A DNA stretch of 28,972 nucleotides from an uncultured Microbacterium sp. (lineage in GTDB: Bacteria; Actinomycetota; Actinomycetes; Actinomycetales; Microbacteriaceae). Of this stretch, positions 21,692 through 28,149 are shown one piece after another; position 1 is the stretch's first letter; every line of letters starts with the position of its first letter. Made by a program: the position numbers and the translations under genes. Location: contig CALKHM010000152.1 in NCBI GenBank assembly GCA_937988695.1, forward strand, positions 1 to 28,972, in the 5' to 3' direction. The notes beneath the pieces are model-generated. The model saw only the letters and a list, made by a program, of their open reading frames with translations, was not told where the DNA came from and ran no database searches.

Positions 21692-22722
21692 CCGGCACGG
21701 CGCGCTCCGGCGCCGTCTGGGCCACCGGCCTGGTGGTCGCGGGCGAGATCTGCATGGATGCCGGCGCGGCGATCGCCGTGCTGGTGTTTCCCACGGTCGG
21801 ACCGTTGGGGATGGTCATGCTGCGCCTGGTGTTCTCGGCGCTGGTGCTGCTCGCGCTCACCCGGCCGCGGTTGCACGGCCATACCCGCGACGATTGGCTG
21901 TCGGTGCTCGGGTACGGCACGGTGCTGGCCACGATGAACGGACTGTTCTACCTCGCGCTGGACCGGCTCCCCCTGGGCGTGACCGTCACCATCGAGGTGC
22001 TCGGCCCGCTCGTGCTCTCGATCGTCGCGAGCAGGCGTGCATCGGCGTGGCTGTGGGCGCTCATCGCGTTCGGTGGGGTGCTGTGCCTGGGCGGCGGGGG
22101 ATGGGACCGCATCGACCCGCTCGGAGTGCTGTTCGCCCTCGCTGCGGCCACCAGCTGGGCGTTCTACATCCTCGCCGCCGCGCGCGTGGGCCGGCGCTTC
22201 GCAAAGCTCGACGGGCTGGCCATCGCGATGAGCATCGGGGCGCTGCTCTCCTTGCCGTTCGGGATCGTCGCCGCGGGTGCCGCGCTCATCCGTCCGGAGG
22301 TTCTGGGGCTGGGGGCGGCCGTCGCGCTGCTGTCCAGCACGATCCCATACGCTCTCGAGCTGGTCGCGTTGCGGCGGCTGCCGGCCTCGGCGTTCGCGAT
22401 CCTGATGAGCATGTCGCCGGCCACCGCAGCGCTGGCCGGACTGGTCCTGCTCGGCCAGCAGCTGGCCGTGCTGGAGCTTGCCGGCATCGCACTGGTCATC
22501 GTCGCCGGGGTCGGAGCGGTGCGCTCCGGGATCGCCCAGGTCGAGGCATCCGTCGCGGTCACTCCCGTGAGCACGGCGACCGGGCCCCTCACGGTGCCGG
22601 GAGCGATGGTGGCCGATCCCGCCGGCCCGCTTGCCGCATTGAACGGGCCGTTGACCGGCCCGGTCGAGACGCTTCCGCCCGTCGACGGACCTGAGGAGCC
22701 CTTCGCCGAGCCGTTGGCGTAG
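21688..22722 (+). CDS. EamA-family (DMT superfamily) exporter, RhtA-like
   Basis: 344-residue membrane protein with ten hydrophobic segments in two EamA repeats (about residues 10-135 and 145-280). Features such as GLFYLALDRLPLGVTVTIEVLGP (short block LDRLPLGVTVTIE) and SSTIPYALELVALRRLPASAF are typical of RhtA-type amino acid/metabolite exporters. The substrate is not determined by sequence. The last 60 residues are a Pro/Gly/Thr/Val-rich cytoplasmic tail without helices, absent from RhtA. It overlaps the preceding lipoprotein gene by 4 bp (GTGA), implying co-expression of an exporter with a penicillin-binding-fold pseudoenzyme. Confidence 0.9.
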   Translation: MTGTARSGAVWATGLVVAGEICMDAGAAIAVLVFPTVGPLGMVMLRLVFSALVLLALTRPRLHGHTRDDWLSVLGYGTVLATMNGLFYLALDRLPLGVTVTIEVLGPLVLSIVASRRASAWLWALIAFGGVLCLGGGGWDRIDPLGVLFALAAATSWAFYILAAARVGRRFAKLDGLAIAMSIGALLSLPFGIVAAGAALIRPEVLGLGAAVALLSSTIPYALELVALRRLPASAFAILMSMSPATAALAGLVLLGQQLAVLELAGIALVIVAGVGAVRSGIAQVEASVAVTPVSTATGPLTVPGAMVADPAGPLAALNGPLTGPVETLPPVDGPEEPFAEPLA

Positions 22723-22738
22723 CGCCGCGTCAGGGCGG

Positions 22739-22759
22739 GCGGCCGCGCGCGGCGGCCGC
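22739..22759. terminator. GC hairpin between convergent genes
   Basis: GCGGCCGC (22739-22746) and GCGGCCGC (22752-22759) form an 8-bp stem with a 5-nt loop. It lies between the stop of the EamA gene and the stop of the minus-strand gene, so it may act in both directions. Confidence 0.55.
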
Positions 22760-22780
22760 GGCTCGAGCGCGGACCCACGG

Positions 22781-23533
22781 CTACTCGGAAAGGCGCTGGT
22801 CGGTGTTCGTGTAGTGGATCGAATCCGCCGTCGAGCCCACCAGGCCCAGGGTCGCGCGCACGAGCGAGGGGACCACGCCGTCCTTCGGAGGCGGGGTGTT
22901 CGCGCCCAGCGTGTACGACCTGCCGTCGGCGGTCGTCGCCGTCAGCGAGTTGACGTACACCGCGACATGACCCTCGAGCGTCATCGTGTCGGCGGTGGTG
23001 ACCAGACTCGGCCCCGTCGCCGCGCGTACGGTCAGGGCGAATCCGCCGATCACGATCCGGTCGGCGCGCAGACGGATCGCGTCCACGCGCGTGCCGTCGG
23101 CGAGCCGCACCTTCACCAGCGTGACGCCCTTCAGCCCTGAGAACGAGATCGACGTGGCGCCCAGCTGCGCGGAGGGCTGAGTGAACACCGCGCTGTCGTC
23201 GTCGCCGGCAGGCGACCACTCGGGGGCCGGTGCGCTCGGCGCCGGCGTGGGCGCCGCATCGCCGTTCCCAGCATCGGTGCCGCCGGTGTCCGCACGGCCC
23301 GTTCCGCCCGCCCGTCCGGGGAGGCTCGGGGTGGATGGCGCCGTCGGGTTCGTCGTCACCGGGCTCGCCGACGGTGGCGGGCTGGGGACGGGCGCCGGAT
23401 CGTCACACGGCCAGATGATCGGAATGCACATGTGCGCGGATGCCGGTGCCGCCATCGCGATGGAGGATCCGACCAGCAGGCACCCTACGCTTGTCGCCAC
23501 GCCGACCAGCAGAGCGGTGCGCCCACGCCTCAT
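22781..23533 (-). CDS. Secreted protein, third gene of the DUF6230/DUF6114 operon
   Basis: 250-residue protein with a classical signal peptide (MRRGRTALLVGVATSVG, Ala-rich cleavage region near residue 35). The mature protein starts with a Cys pair (CIPIIWPC), then a Pro/Ser/Thr/Gly linker of about 75 residues typical of cell-wall-spanning proteins, and a beta-rich C-terminal domain (about 125-250, ATSISFSGLKGVTLVKVRL through TTADGRSYTLGA). ATG 23533 overlaps the DUF6114 stop (ATGA), which fixes the start. The domain may be related to the neighbouring DUF6230 protein, since both describe repeated short beta strands with TL/GL patterns, but that needs a profile search. Function unknown. Confidence 0.82.
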   Translation of the reverse strand: MRRGRTALLVGVATSVGCLLVGSSIAMAAPASAHMCIPIIWPCDDPAPVPSPPPSASPVTTNPTAPSTPSLPGRAGGTGRADTGGTDAGNGDAAPTPAPSAPAPEWSPAGDDDSAVFTQPSAQLGATSISFSGLKGVTLVKVRLADGTRVDAIRLRADRIVIGGFALTVRAATGPSLVTTADTMTLEGHVAVYVNSLTATTADGRSYTLGANTPPPKDGVVPSLVRATLGLVGSTADSIHYTNTDQRLSE

Positions 23534-23991
23534 GCGGCTGTCCTCTGCGCCGGGCCACCGGCGTCGTCGCCGTCCCGGCCTCGCGTCGTAGCATGCCGGC
23601 CGCGCGGCATCCAGGCCACCACCAGGATGCCGCCGAGGCAGCCGAGGAGCATCCCGAGCACGAAACCGCCGAGGTTCACGCCGATCAGCGAGTAGACCGC
23701 GACCGCCAGCGCCATCACCCCGTAGAACACGTGGTGCGCGGGCATCGCGATCGCGAGCGCCCCGAGCAGCACCAGGGCGATCGGGATGACCGTGGCCTGG
23801 AACCCCTCGATGCCCAGCTGCACACGGATGTGCCCCAGGTCGAGTTGGCTCGACAGGAACATCTCGACGCCTGCCAGCAGCACCAGCACGCCGCCGACGA
23901 ACGGCCGACGCCTGCACCAAGCGCCGAACCGGCTCACGGTGCTCGCCGGCACGCTCTCGCGGCGCCGATGCGGCACCTCGCTCAGAAGCAT
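23530..23991 (-). CDS. DUF6114 membrane protein
   Basis: 153-residue integral membrane protein with four helices (about residues 28-48, 62-82, 88-105 and 110-130), an N-terminal Arg-rich cytoplasmic segment and a charged C-terminal tail. FGAWCRRRPFVGGVLVLLAGVEM (block WCRRRPFVGG) and the PIALVLLGAL and GGFVLGMLLGCLGGILVVAW regions match DUF6114. The start at 23991 lies 10 bp inside the end of the DUF6230 gene, and the stop overlaps the secreted-protein gene. DUF6114 and DUF6230 genes are adjacent in many actinobacteria, so a membrane-surface complex is likely. Its activity is unknown. Confidence 0.85.
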   Translation of the reverse strand: MLLSEVPHRRRESVPASTVSRFGAWCRRRPFVGGVLVLLAGVEMFLSSQLDLGHIRVQLGIEGFQATVIPIALVLLGALAIAMPAHHVFYGVMALAVAVYSLIGVNLGGFVLGMLLGCLGGILVVAWMPRGRHATTRGRDGDDAGGPAQRTAA

Positions 23992-24578
23992 CCCTTCGAT
24001 CCGTCCGTCAGCTTCAGCGTCATCCCGGTCAACGTGAACACCGACGCCTGGGTGCTCCACGCGGTCTGCTCGAGGTTCTTGATCGTCACGGTGTCGGAGT
24101 CCTGCGCGAAGTCGCCGACCGAGCCCTTCGCTGACGTGTGGACGGTCGAGGCGTCGACGCCGATGCGGATGTCGCCGAACGACGAGTCGCCCTTCAGCCC
24201 CGTCATCCCGATCTGCAGGTCGGATGCCGTGGCGGGTTTGTCTCCACCGCCAGCGGTGATGAGCACACCGACCTTGCCCAGCGGCGTGTCGGTGACCACG
24301 GACTGGCACAGGTCGTGCAACGTCGCCGACTTGATGTTGGCGATCGCGACCGCGTGGCTCTTGCCCGTCGTGTCCTTGGCAACGCCGGCGTACTGGGAGA
24401 AGCCCGTGCCGTCCAGCTGCGATGCGCTGATCTGGAACTGGCTGCCGGAGACGGAGAACGACACGGGCACCGCGCCCTGGGCCACTCCTGCGGTGAGCAG
24501 GGTGACCGCCGCAGCGACGGGGATCGCGGTGAGGACGAGTCGCCCGCGGTGAGAGCGGGCGAAGGTGCGAAGCGTCAT
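23982..24578 (-). CDS. DUF6230 exported protein
   Basis: 198-residue protein with an N-terminal signal or anchor (RGRLVLTAIPVAAAVTLLTAGVAQG, cleavage likely after residue 34) and a beta-rich mature domain with repeated patterns such as VSFSVSGSQFQISASQL, ASDLQIGMTGLKGD and FTLTGMTLKLTDG. Three cysteines at most are present, one near the C-terminus (GSKGCF). ATG 24578 has a perfect AGGAGG. It is the first gene of a three-gene operon (all overlapping) divergent from a TetR regulator. In Streptomyces and relatives DUF6230 and DUF6114 genes are also paired with TetR genes. The molecular function is not known. Confidence 0.87.
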   Translation of the reverse strand: MTLRTFARSHRGRLVLTAIPVAAAVTLLTAGVAQGAVPVSFSVSGSQFQISASQLDGTGFSQYAGVAKDTTGKSHAVAIANIKSATLHDLCQSVVTDTPLGKVGVLITAGGGDKPATASDLQIGMTGLKGDSSFGDIRIGVDASTVHTSAKGSVGDFAQDSDTVTIKNLEQTAWSTQASVFTLTGMTLKLTDGSKGCF

Positions 24579-24623
24579 CGGACCTCCTGTGTCTGCGCGC
24601 GACGGCACCGTCGCGCCCTTCTG

Positions 24624-24651
24624 AGCCTAGGTCTTATTGACAACCAGTCAA
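24624..24651 (-). promoter_or_regulatory. Promoter of the DUF6230 operon with TetR-type operator
   Basis: On the minus strand TTGACT (24646-24651) and TAGGCT (24624-24629) are spaced by 16 bp, giving a leader of about 39 nt that contains AGGAGG. TTGAC-aacca-GTCAA (24637-24651) is a perfect 5+5 palindrome covering the -35 element, between divergent genes, and is the natural operator candidate for the TetR protein. Confidence 0.65.
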
Positions 24652-24664
24652 CAAGAACGCCGAT

Positions 24665-24670
24665 TAGTCT
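24665..24670 (+). promoter_or_regulatory. -10 element TAGTCT of a leaderless promoter (TetR gene)
   Basis: TAGTCT is followed by TCTTTC and the ATG at 24677, a 6-nt spacing. The candidate operator ends 13 bp upstream, so binding there would also affect this promoter. Confidence 0.62.
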
Positions 24671-24676
24671 TCTTTC

Positions 24677-25285
24677 ATGTCCGCCGACCGCCGCCGCCGA
24701 CTGACGCGCGACGAGCGCCGCGCGCAGCTGGTCGCCCTCGGCGTCAACTTCCTGGCAGAGCATCCGCTCGACGAGCTGACCATCGAGGAGCTGTCGGCGC
24801 AGGCGGGCGTCTCTCGCGCACTGGTGTTCCACTACTTCGGCACGCGGCAGGGTCTGCACCGCGAGGTCGTGCTGATGGCCCGCGACAGCTTGCTGCATGC
24901 CAGCACGCCCCGGCCTGAGCTGCCTGCCGAAGAGCGCCTGCGCGACACCCTCACCCGGATCGTCGTGTTCGTGCGCGAGCACCGCGGCACGTTCTATTCG
25001 CTCGTGCGCGGCGTTGCCAGCGGTGACGCGGCGATCCGCGCGGTCATCGACCAGTCGCGGGACGAGAACGCGCGTCGGCTGCTCGAGGTGTTCCTCGAGC
25101 AGCCGGTGGCCGATGACGACCTGCTGCGGGTGGCGCTGCGGTCGTGGGTCGGGTTCGCCGAGGAAGTGCTCGTGGAGCTGGCCGTGGAGGCCGAGCGCCC
25201 TGTCGCCGAGATCGTCGACTTCCTCGAGCGCACGGTGCAGGGAGTGGTGGCCGCCGTGGGCGGGCCCGGACCCGTTGGACGGTGA
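24677..25285 (+). CDS. TetR-family transcriptional regulator
   Basis: 202-residue repressor. The N-terminal helix-turn-helix lies at about residues 15-62 (LVALGVNFLAEHPLDELTIEE, then AQAGVSRALVFHYFGTRQGL with the recognition helix SRALVFHYFG). The C-terminal ligand domain is helical with a pattern like FYSLVRGVASGDAAIRAVIDQ common to the TetR group controlling lipid or steroid genes. It is divergent from the DUF6230 operon over a 98-bp region with the palindrome at 24637-24651, so it most likely represses that operon and itself. The ligand cannot be inferred. The end of the gene is followed by the second 71-bp hairpin element. Confidence 0.9.
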   Translation: MSADRRRRLTRDERRAQLVALGVNFLAEHPLDELTIEELSAQAGVSRALVFHYFGTRQGLHREVVLMARDSLLHASTPRPELPAEERLRDTLTRIVVFVREHRGTFYSLVRGVASGDAAIRAVIDQSRDENARRLLEVFLEQPVADDDLLRVALRSWVGFAEEVLVELAVEAERPVAEIVDFLERTVQGVVAAVGGPGPVGR

Positions 25286-25340
25286 GGACGGGGCCGGGTC
25301 GGCGGGGTCGGCCGGTGCGTGGGCGGTGCCGACCTCCGAC

Positions 25341-25411
25341 CGCGAGGGTGCAGCTGACCGCCGAGGGGTCGGGAAGCAACCCCTCCCTCGGCGGTCAGCT
25401 GCACCCTCGCG
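25341..25411. repeat. 71-bp long-hairpin element, copy B (perfect 27-bp arms)
   Basis: Arms 25341-25367 and 25385-25411 are perfectly complementary over 27 bp with a 17-nt loop (25368-25384). The core reads GCAGCTGACCGCCGAGGG, where copy A has GCTTCTGACCGACGAGGG; the opposite arms change to match. It also follows the TetR stop by 55 bp and could terminate that transcript. Confidence 0.92.
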
Positions 25412-25439
25412 GGGAAGGGACGCCGAGCCGGGCCCGGGC

Positions 25440-25459
25440 GTGCGCGGCACGCCGCGCAC
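25440..25459. other. Short perfect palindrome upstream of the histidine phosphatase promoter
   Basis: GTGCGCGGC-ac-GCCGCGCAC is a 9+9 bp inverted repeat located 15 bp before the putative -10. It could be an operator or simply GC-rich coincidence. Confidence 0.35.
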
Positions 25460-25473
25460 GAAGGAGGCTGTGG

Positions 25474-25479
25474 CAGACT
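25474..25479 (+). promoter_or_regulatory. Putative extended -10 of the histidine phosphatase gene
   Basis: TGGCAGACT contains TGn followed by CAGACT, one base from the TAGACT elements used elsewhere in this window. The predicted transcript start is near 25486, at the foot of the first leader hairpin. Confidence 0.4.
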
Positions 25480-25484
25480 GAGTC

Positions 25485-25598
25485 CGGGACTACGGTCCCG
25501 CGGTGGTGGGGCTCACCGCGAACAACCTCGGCGTCGCCGACAACGGTCCCTGTCTCACGATCACGCGTGCCGCAGGCATGCTCGAGGCAGGAGTTGCG
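25485..25598 (+). promoter_or_regulatory. Candidate structured leader of the histidine phosphatase gene
   Basis: CGGGAC-tacg-GTCCCG (25485-25500) is a hairpin with a cUACGg tetraloop. It is followed by CGCGGTG (25499-25505) pairing with CACCGCG (25514-25520). GACTACGGTCCC (25488-25499) recurs as GACAACGGTCCC (25539-25550), so GGGAC can pair with either copy. AGGAG at 25588-25592 is the ribosome binding site. No known riboswitch is recognised. Confidence 0.4.
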
Positions 25599-26162
25599 AT
25601 GACGGCGTCGGTCTTTCTCGTCCGCCACGGGCGCACCGTGCTGAACGCGCAGGACCGGCTGCGCGGACTCGCCGATCCGCTTCTCGATGACGTCGGCGTC
25701 GCACAGGCCGAGGCCGTGGCAGCGGTGCTCGACGGTCGCGACGTCGTCGCCGTCCGCTCCAGCCCGCTCGCCCGGGCGATGGCCACGGCGCGTGTCATCG
25801 CCGCGCACTTCGGAGTGCCCGCCGATGCCGACCCGCGCTTCAACGACCGAGATTACGGGCCGTGGACCGGGCGCGAGCGCGCGGCGGTGGTCGCCGAGTT
25901 CGGATCCGTGGATGCCGCGCCCGGCGTAGAGCCGACGGCCGCCGTGCTGGCGCGGGCGCGCCCGGCGCTGGAGGCCGTGCGCGTGGACGGCCACGGCGTG
26001 GTCGTGGTCTCGCACGACGCCGTCATCCGTCCGCTGATCGGCAGCCTGGCGCCCGGCAGCGACCCGGAGATCCCGACCGGTTCGTGGTCGCAGCTGCAGT
26101 GGGACGGCCGGGAATGGGTGGTCGTCTCGGCGGGCATCCTCCCCGAGGATGTCACATCGTGA
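25599..26162 (+). CDS. Histidine phosphatase superfamily protein (phosphoglycerate-mutase-like)
   Basis: 187-residue branch-1 histidine phosphatase. The catalytic motif is LVRHG with His10 as phospho-acceptor, followed by RLRGLADPLLDDVG, the SSPLARAMATARVIA segment with the second conserved Arg, FNDRDYGPWTGRER (acidic proton-donor region) and SHDAVIRPLIG with the second catalytic His. Substrate specificity is not determined; such small proteins act on sugar phosphates, phosphoesters or alpha-ribazole phosphate. ATG 25599 is chosen because AGGAG lies 6 nt upstream and the catalytic motif sits at the N-terminus as usual; an open frame continues upstream to 25503 but there it covers the leader hairpins. 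Confidence 0.9.
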   Translation: MTASVFLVRHGRTVLNAQDRLRGLADPLLDDVGVAQAEAVAAVLDGRDVVAVRSSPLARAMATARVIAAHFGVPADADPRFNDRDYGPWTGRERAAVVAEFGSVDAAPGVEPTAAVLARARPALEAVRVDGHGVVVVSHDAVIRPLIGSLAPGSDPEIPTGSWSQLQWDGREWVVVSAGILPEDVTS

Positions 26163-26173
26163 GCGCGGCCTGG

Positions 26174-26179
26174 GACAAT
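26174..26179 (+). promoter_or_regulatory. Putative -10 of the universal stress protein gene
   Basis: TGGGACAAT gives an extended -10 (GACAAT at 26174-26179). The transcript would start about 20 nt before the ATG and include AGGAG at 26194-26198, so this gene, unlike many neighbours, appears to have a leader. Confidence 0.45.
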
Positions 26180-26206
26180 GGCGGCAGCGACGAAGGAGAG
26201 CATGAC

Positions 26207-26725
26207 ATGGACGCGAACGACCCTCCCGCCTCGGCACGCGGCGTCATCCTCGTCGGGGTGCAGAAAGGGCTGCCGGATGCCGTGCTGCACGAGGCCGCGC
26301 GGCTGGCCCACGATCTGCGCGCCGACCTCGTCTGCGCACACGTCGACCTGGAGCGCTACACGGTCGGCGAGCACCTCGACGGATCGGTACTGACGCGATC
26401 CGTCGATCCCGACCTTCCCGACGAGCGTGAGGGCGACTTCGACGCATCGCTGGCCGCCCACATCGACGATGTGCTCTCCGGCAGCGGCGTGGAATGGACC
26501 GGGCGTGAGCTCGCCGGCGACCCAGGCCGCGCGCTCGGCCGCCTGGCTGAGGCCGTGAACGCCCGCTACATCGTGGTCGGCACGCGCGAGGCATCCGTGC
26601 GCGAGACGCTGCGGGAGTTCTTCCAAGGCTCGGTCGCGAGCCATCTCGCCCATCGCCAGCACCGACCGGTCCTGGTCGTCCCGTTGAACCCCGTGGCCGG
26701 GGACCAGACCCTGCCATGGGAGTGA
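26207..26725 (+). CDS. Universal stress protein family protein (UspA domain)
   Basis: 172-residue single UspA domain. It opens with the first beta strand GVILVGVQKGLPDAVLHEAARLA (block ILVGVQKGLPDA), contains LVCAHVDLERY, and ends with the nucleotide-binding signature region VVGTREASVRETLREFFQGSVASHL followed by RPVLVVP. The G-X2-G-X9-G(S) pattern is changed (GTREASV...FFQGS), so ATP binding is uncertain. An out-of-frame ATG lies 5 bp upstream of the chosen start; the frame with the full domain starts at 26207. It is followed 4 bp later by the crcB pair, suggesting co-transcription. USPs help survival under starvation, hypoxia or other stress. Confidence 0.9.
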   Translation: MDANDPPASARGVILVGVQKGLPDAVLHEAARLAHDLRADLVCAHVDLERYTVGEHLDGSVLTRSVDPDLPDEREGDFDASLAAHIDDVLSGSGVEWTGRELAGDPGRALGRLAEAVNARYIVVGTREASVRETLREFFQGSVASHLAHRQHRPVLVVPLNPVAGDQTLPWE

Positions 26726-26729
26726 TCGC

Positions 26730-27152
26730 GTGACATCCGCTGCGCACAGTCGGCCGTTGCACCTGCGCTGGTCGTCGATCGGCCTCGTGGTGGCCGGCGG
26801 CTTCATCGGCACGCTCGCGCGCTATCTGCTCTCGCTCGCCCTGCCCGAATGGGGCGGGATGCCCTGGCCGATCTTCCTGATCAACATCGTGGGCGCGTTC
26901 ACTCTGGGCTGGCTGCTCGAGTCCCTCGCGCTGCGCGGACCCGACCTCGGCGCACGGCGCGCTGTGCGGCTGTGGGTGGGCACCGGGATGCTCGGCGGAT
27001 TCACCACGTACTCCACGTTCGCGGTCGGGACCGACGGACTGTTCGTGACCGGGGATGTCGTGCCAGGCATCGTCTACGCCGTGGCCACCGTCGTGGTCGG
27101 GGCCGCGGCATCCATCGCGGGAATCGCCCTGGGATCGCGGGGCCGCCGGTGA
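26730..27152 (+). CDS. crcB: Fluoride exporter CrcB/Fluc, first subunit
   Basis: 140-residue four-helix membrane protein of the fluoride channel family. Motifs: VVAGGFIGTLARYLLS, the NIVGAFTLGWL segment with the conserved Asn, and GTGMLGGFTTYSTFAVG with the Phe-box and Thr-Tyr-Ser-Thr polar track. Fluc channels are antiparallel dimers that lower cytoplasmic fluoride. GTG 26730 lies 4 bp after the USP stop. A second crcB gene overlaps its end (GTGA), so the channel is probably a heterodimer. No fluoride riboswitch is visible upstream. Confidence 0.95.
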   Translation: MTSAAHSRPLHLRWSSIGLVVAGGFIGTLARYLLSLALPEWGGMPWPIFLINIVGAFTLGWLLESLALRGPDLGARRAVRLWVGTGMLGGFTTYSTFAVGTDGLFVTGDVVPGIVYAVATVVVGAAASIAGIALGSRGRR

Positions 27153-27526
27153 CGGGGGTCTGGCTCGCGCTGGCGGTCGCGCTGGCCGGTGGCGTGGGCG
27201 CAGCGAGCCGGATGGTGCTCGACGGTGCGGTCAAGGGCCGGGTGCGCCTGCCGTACCCGCTCGGCACGACCGTCATCAACGTGACCGGATCGCTCGTGCT
27301 GGGCTTCGTGACGGCGATCGCGTCGGGCCTGGGTCCGTGGGCGATCGTGCTGGGCACCGGCCTGCTCGGCGGCTACACGACGTTCTCGACGGCCAGCTAC
27401 GAGACCGTGCGGCTCGCGCAGGCCGGGCGGTGGCGCGCAGCCCTGACGAATGCGTTCGGGATGCTGCTGGTTGCGCTCGCCGCCGCCTGGCTCGGGCTGT
27501 GGCTGGGCGGGCTCACCGCCCGCTGA
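27149..27526 (+). CDS. crcB: Fluoride exporter CrcB/Fluc, second subunit
   Basis: 125-residue four-helix protein with AGGVGAASRMVLDG, NVTGSLVLGFV and GTGLLGGYTTFSTASYET, the same polar track as its neighbour. Tandem crcB genes encode oppositely oriented subunits of a heterodimeric channel in several Gram-positive bacteria. The start overlaps the first gene by 4 bp. The stop lies 14 bp inside the convergent AhpD-like gene, and its terminator hairpin (27534-27573) sits within that gene's coding sequence. Confidence 0.95.
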   Translation: MTGVWLALAVALAGGVGAASRMVLDGAVKGRVRLPYPLGTTVINVTGSLVLGFVTAIASGLGPWAIVLGTGLLGGYTTFSTASYETVRLAQAGRWRAALTNAFGMLLVALAAAWLGLWLGGLTAR

Positions 27527-28148
27527 CCGGCCGCTCCCTCGGCGAGCCAGGCGGTGTCGGCTCGCCGAGGGAGAGCATAAGACGGTTCGCCCAGTTGAAG
27601 AACGCCGCGCTGTGGATCACGTCGACGATGGCCTGGTCATCCAGCCCTGCCGCGCGCAGCGCCTCGATGTGCGCGCGACCGAAGTGCACCGGGGTCGCGG
27701 TCAGCGCGGCGGCTGCTTCTACGATCGCGGTCCAGCGCTCGTCCTGCTCGCTGTCGATCCCCTCGTCGAGCAGGCGCTGCACGTCGTCGCGGCGCGAGGG
27801 CGCCTGCAGCGACGCGAACCGGGAATGCACGGACGCGCAGTAGAGGCATCCGTTCGTCCGGGAGGTCGCCGCCGCCGACAGCTCTCGTTCCGCGCGAGCC
27901 AGTCCCGCGTCGGTGTTGTAGAAGATGTCGTTGTCTGCGCGGGTGCGGGCGCCGAGCACGACCGGGTCGCGCACCAGCAGGCGGAAATAGGGATTGGCTG
28001 CGCGGGAGCGCTCGACCAATGCGACATAGTCGTCGTCGGTGAGCTCGGCCAGCGGCTTGGGCTCGAGCCACGGCACCCAGCCGAGCTCCTCTTGCGTGAA
28101 CGCGTTCGGCCGGGCGACCCCCGGGTGTCGGATGACGTGATCGGACAT
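27513..28148 (-). CDS. AhpD-like peroxidase-related protein (Avi_7169/TIGR04030 type)
   Basis: 211-residue carboxymuconolactone-decarboxylase-fold protein. The AhpD redox motif is intact: RTNGCLYCASVHSRF with Cys101, Cys104 and His108, so it can act as a thiol peroxidase or reductase. The C-terminal VDVIHSAAFFNWANRLML segment is typical of peroxidase-related CMD proteins. The start at 28148 lies 1 bp after the stop of the CMD gene, and the stop overlaps the convergent crcB gene by 14 bp. Together with its neighbours it matches the three-gene set LLM monooxygenase, CMD protein and alkylhydroperoxidase-type protein known from other bacteria. The last 12 codons coincide with the crcB terminator hairpin. 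Confidence 0.88.
   Translation of the reverse strand: MSDHVIRHPGVARPNAFTQEELGWVPWLEPKPLAELTDDDYVALVERSRAANPYFRLLVRDPVVLGARTRADNDIFYNTDAGLARAERELSAAATSRTNGCLYCASVHSRFASLQAPSRRDDVQRLLDEGIDSEQDERWTAIVEAAAALTATPVHFGRAHIEALRAAGLDDQAIVDVIHSAAFFNWANRLMLSLGEPTPPGSPRERPVSGR
27534..27573. terminator. Terminator hairpin of crcB inside the convergent gene
   Basis: Perfect 15-bp arms CTCCCTCGGCGAGCC (27534-27548) and its complement (27559-27573) with a 10-nt loop, 8 nt after the second crcB stop. The stretch encodes part of the C-terminal region LGEPTPPGSPRERP of the minus-strand AhpD-like protein. Confidence 0.75.
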
Positions 28149-28149
28149 G

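Noticed and set aside
25485..25500. Guanidine-II (mini-ykkC) riboswitch hairpin
   Set aside because: The loop is a cUACGg tetraloop, and the second hairpin lacks the ACGR loop that this riboswitch class needs.
26178..26393. Alternative plus-strand start at 26178
   Set aside because: It is in another frame from the UspA domain and overlaps the putative -10 element; the 26207 frame carries the recognisable protein.
26600..26729. Fluoride riboswitch before crcB
   Set aside because: crcB starts 4 bp after the USP gene, and I see no conserved fluoride-aptamer pattern in the preceding sequence.
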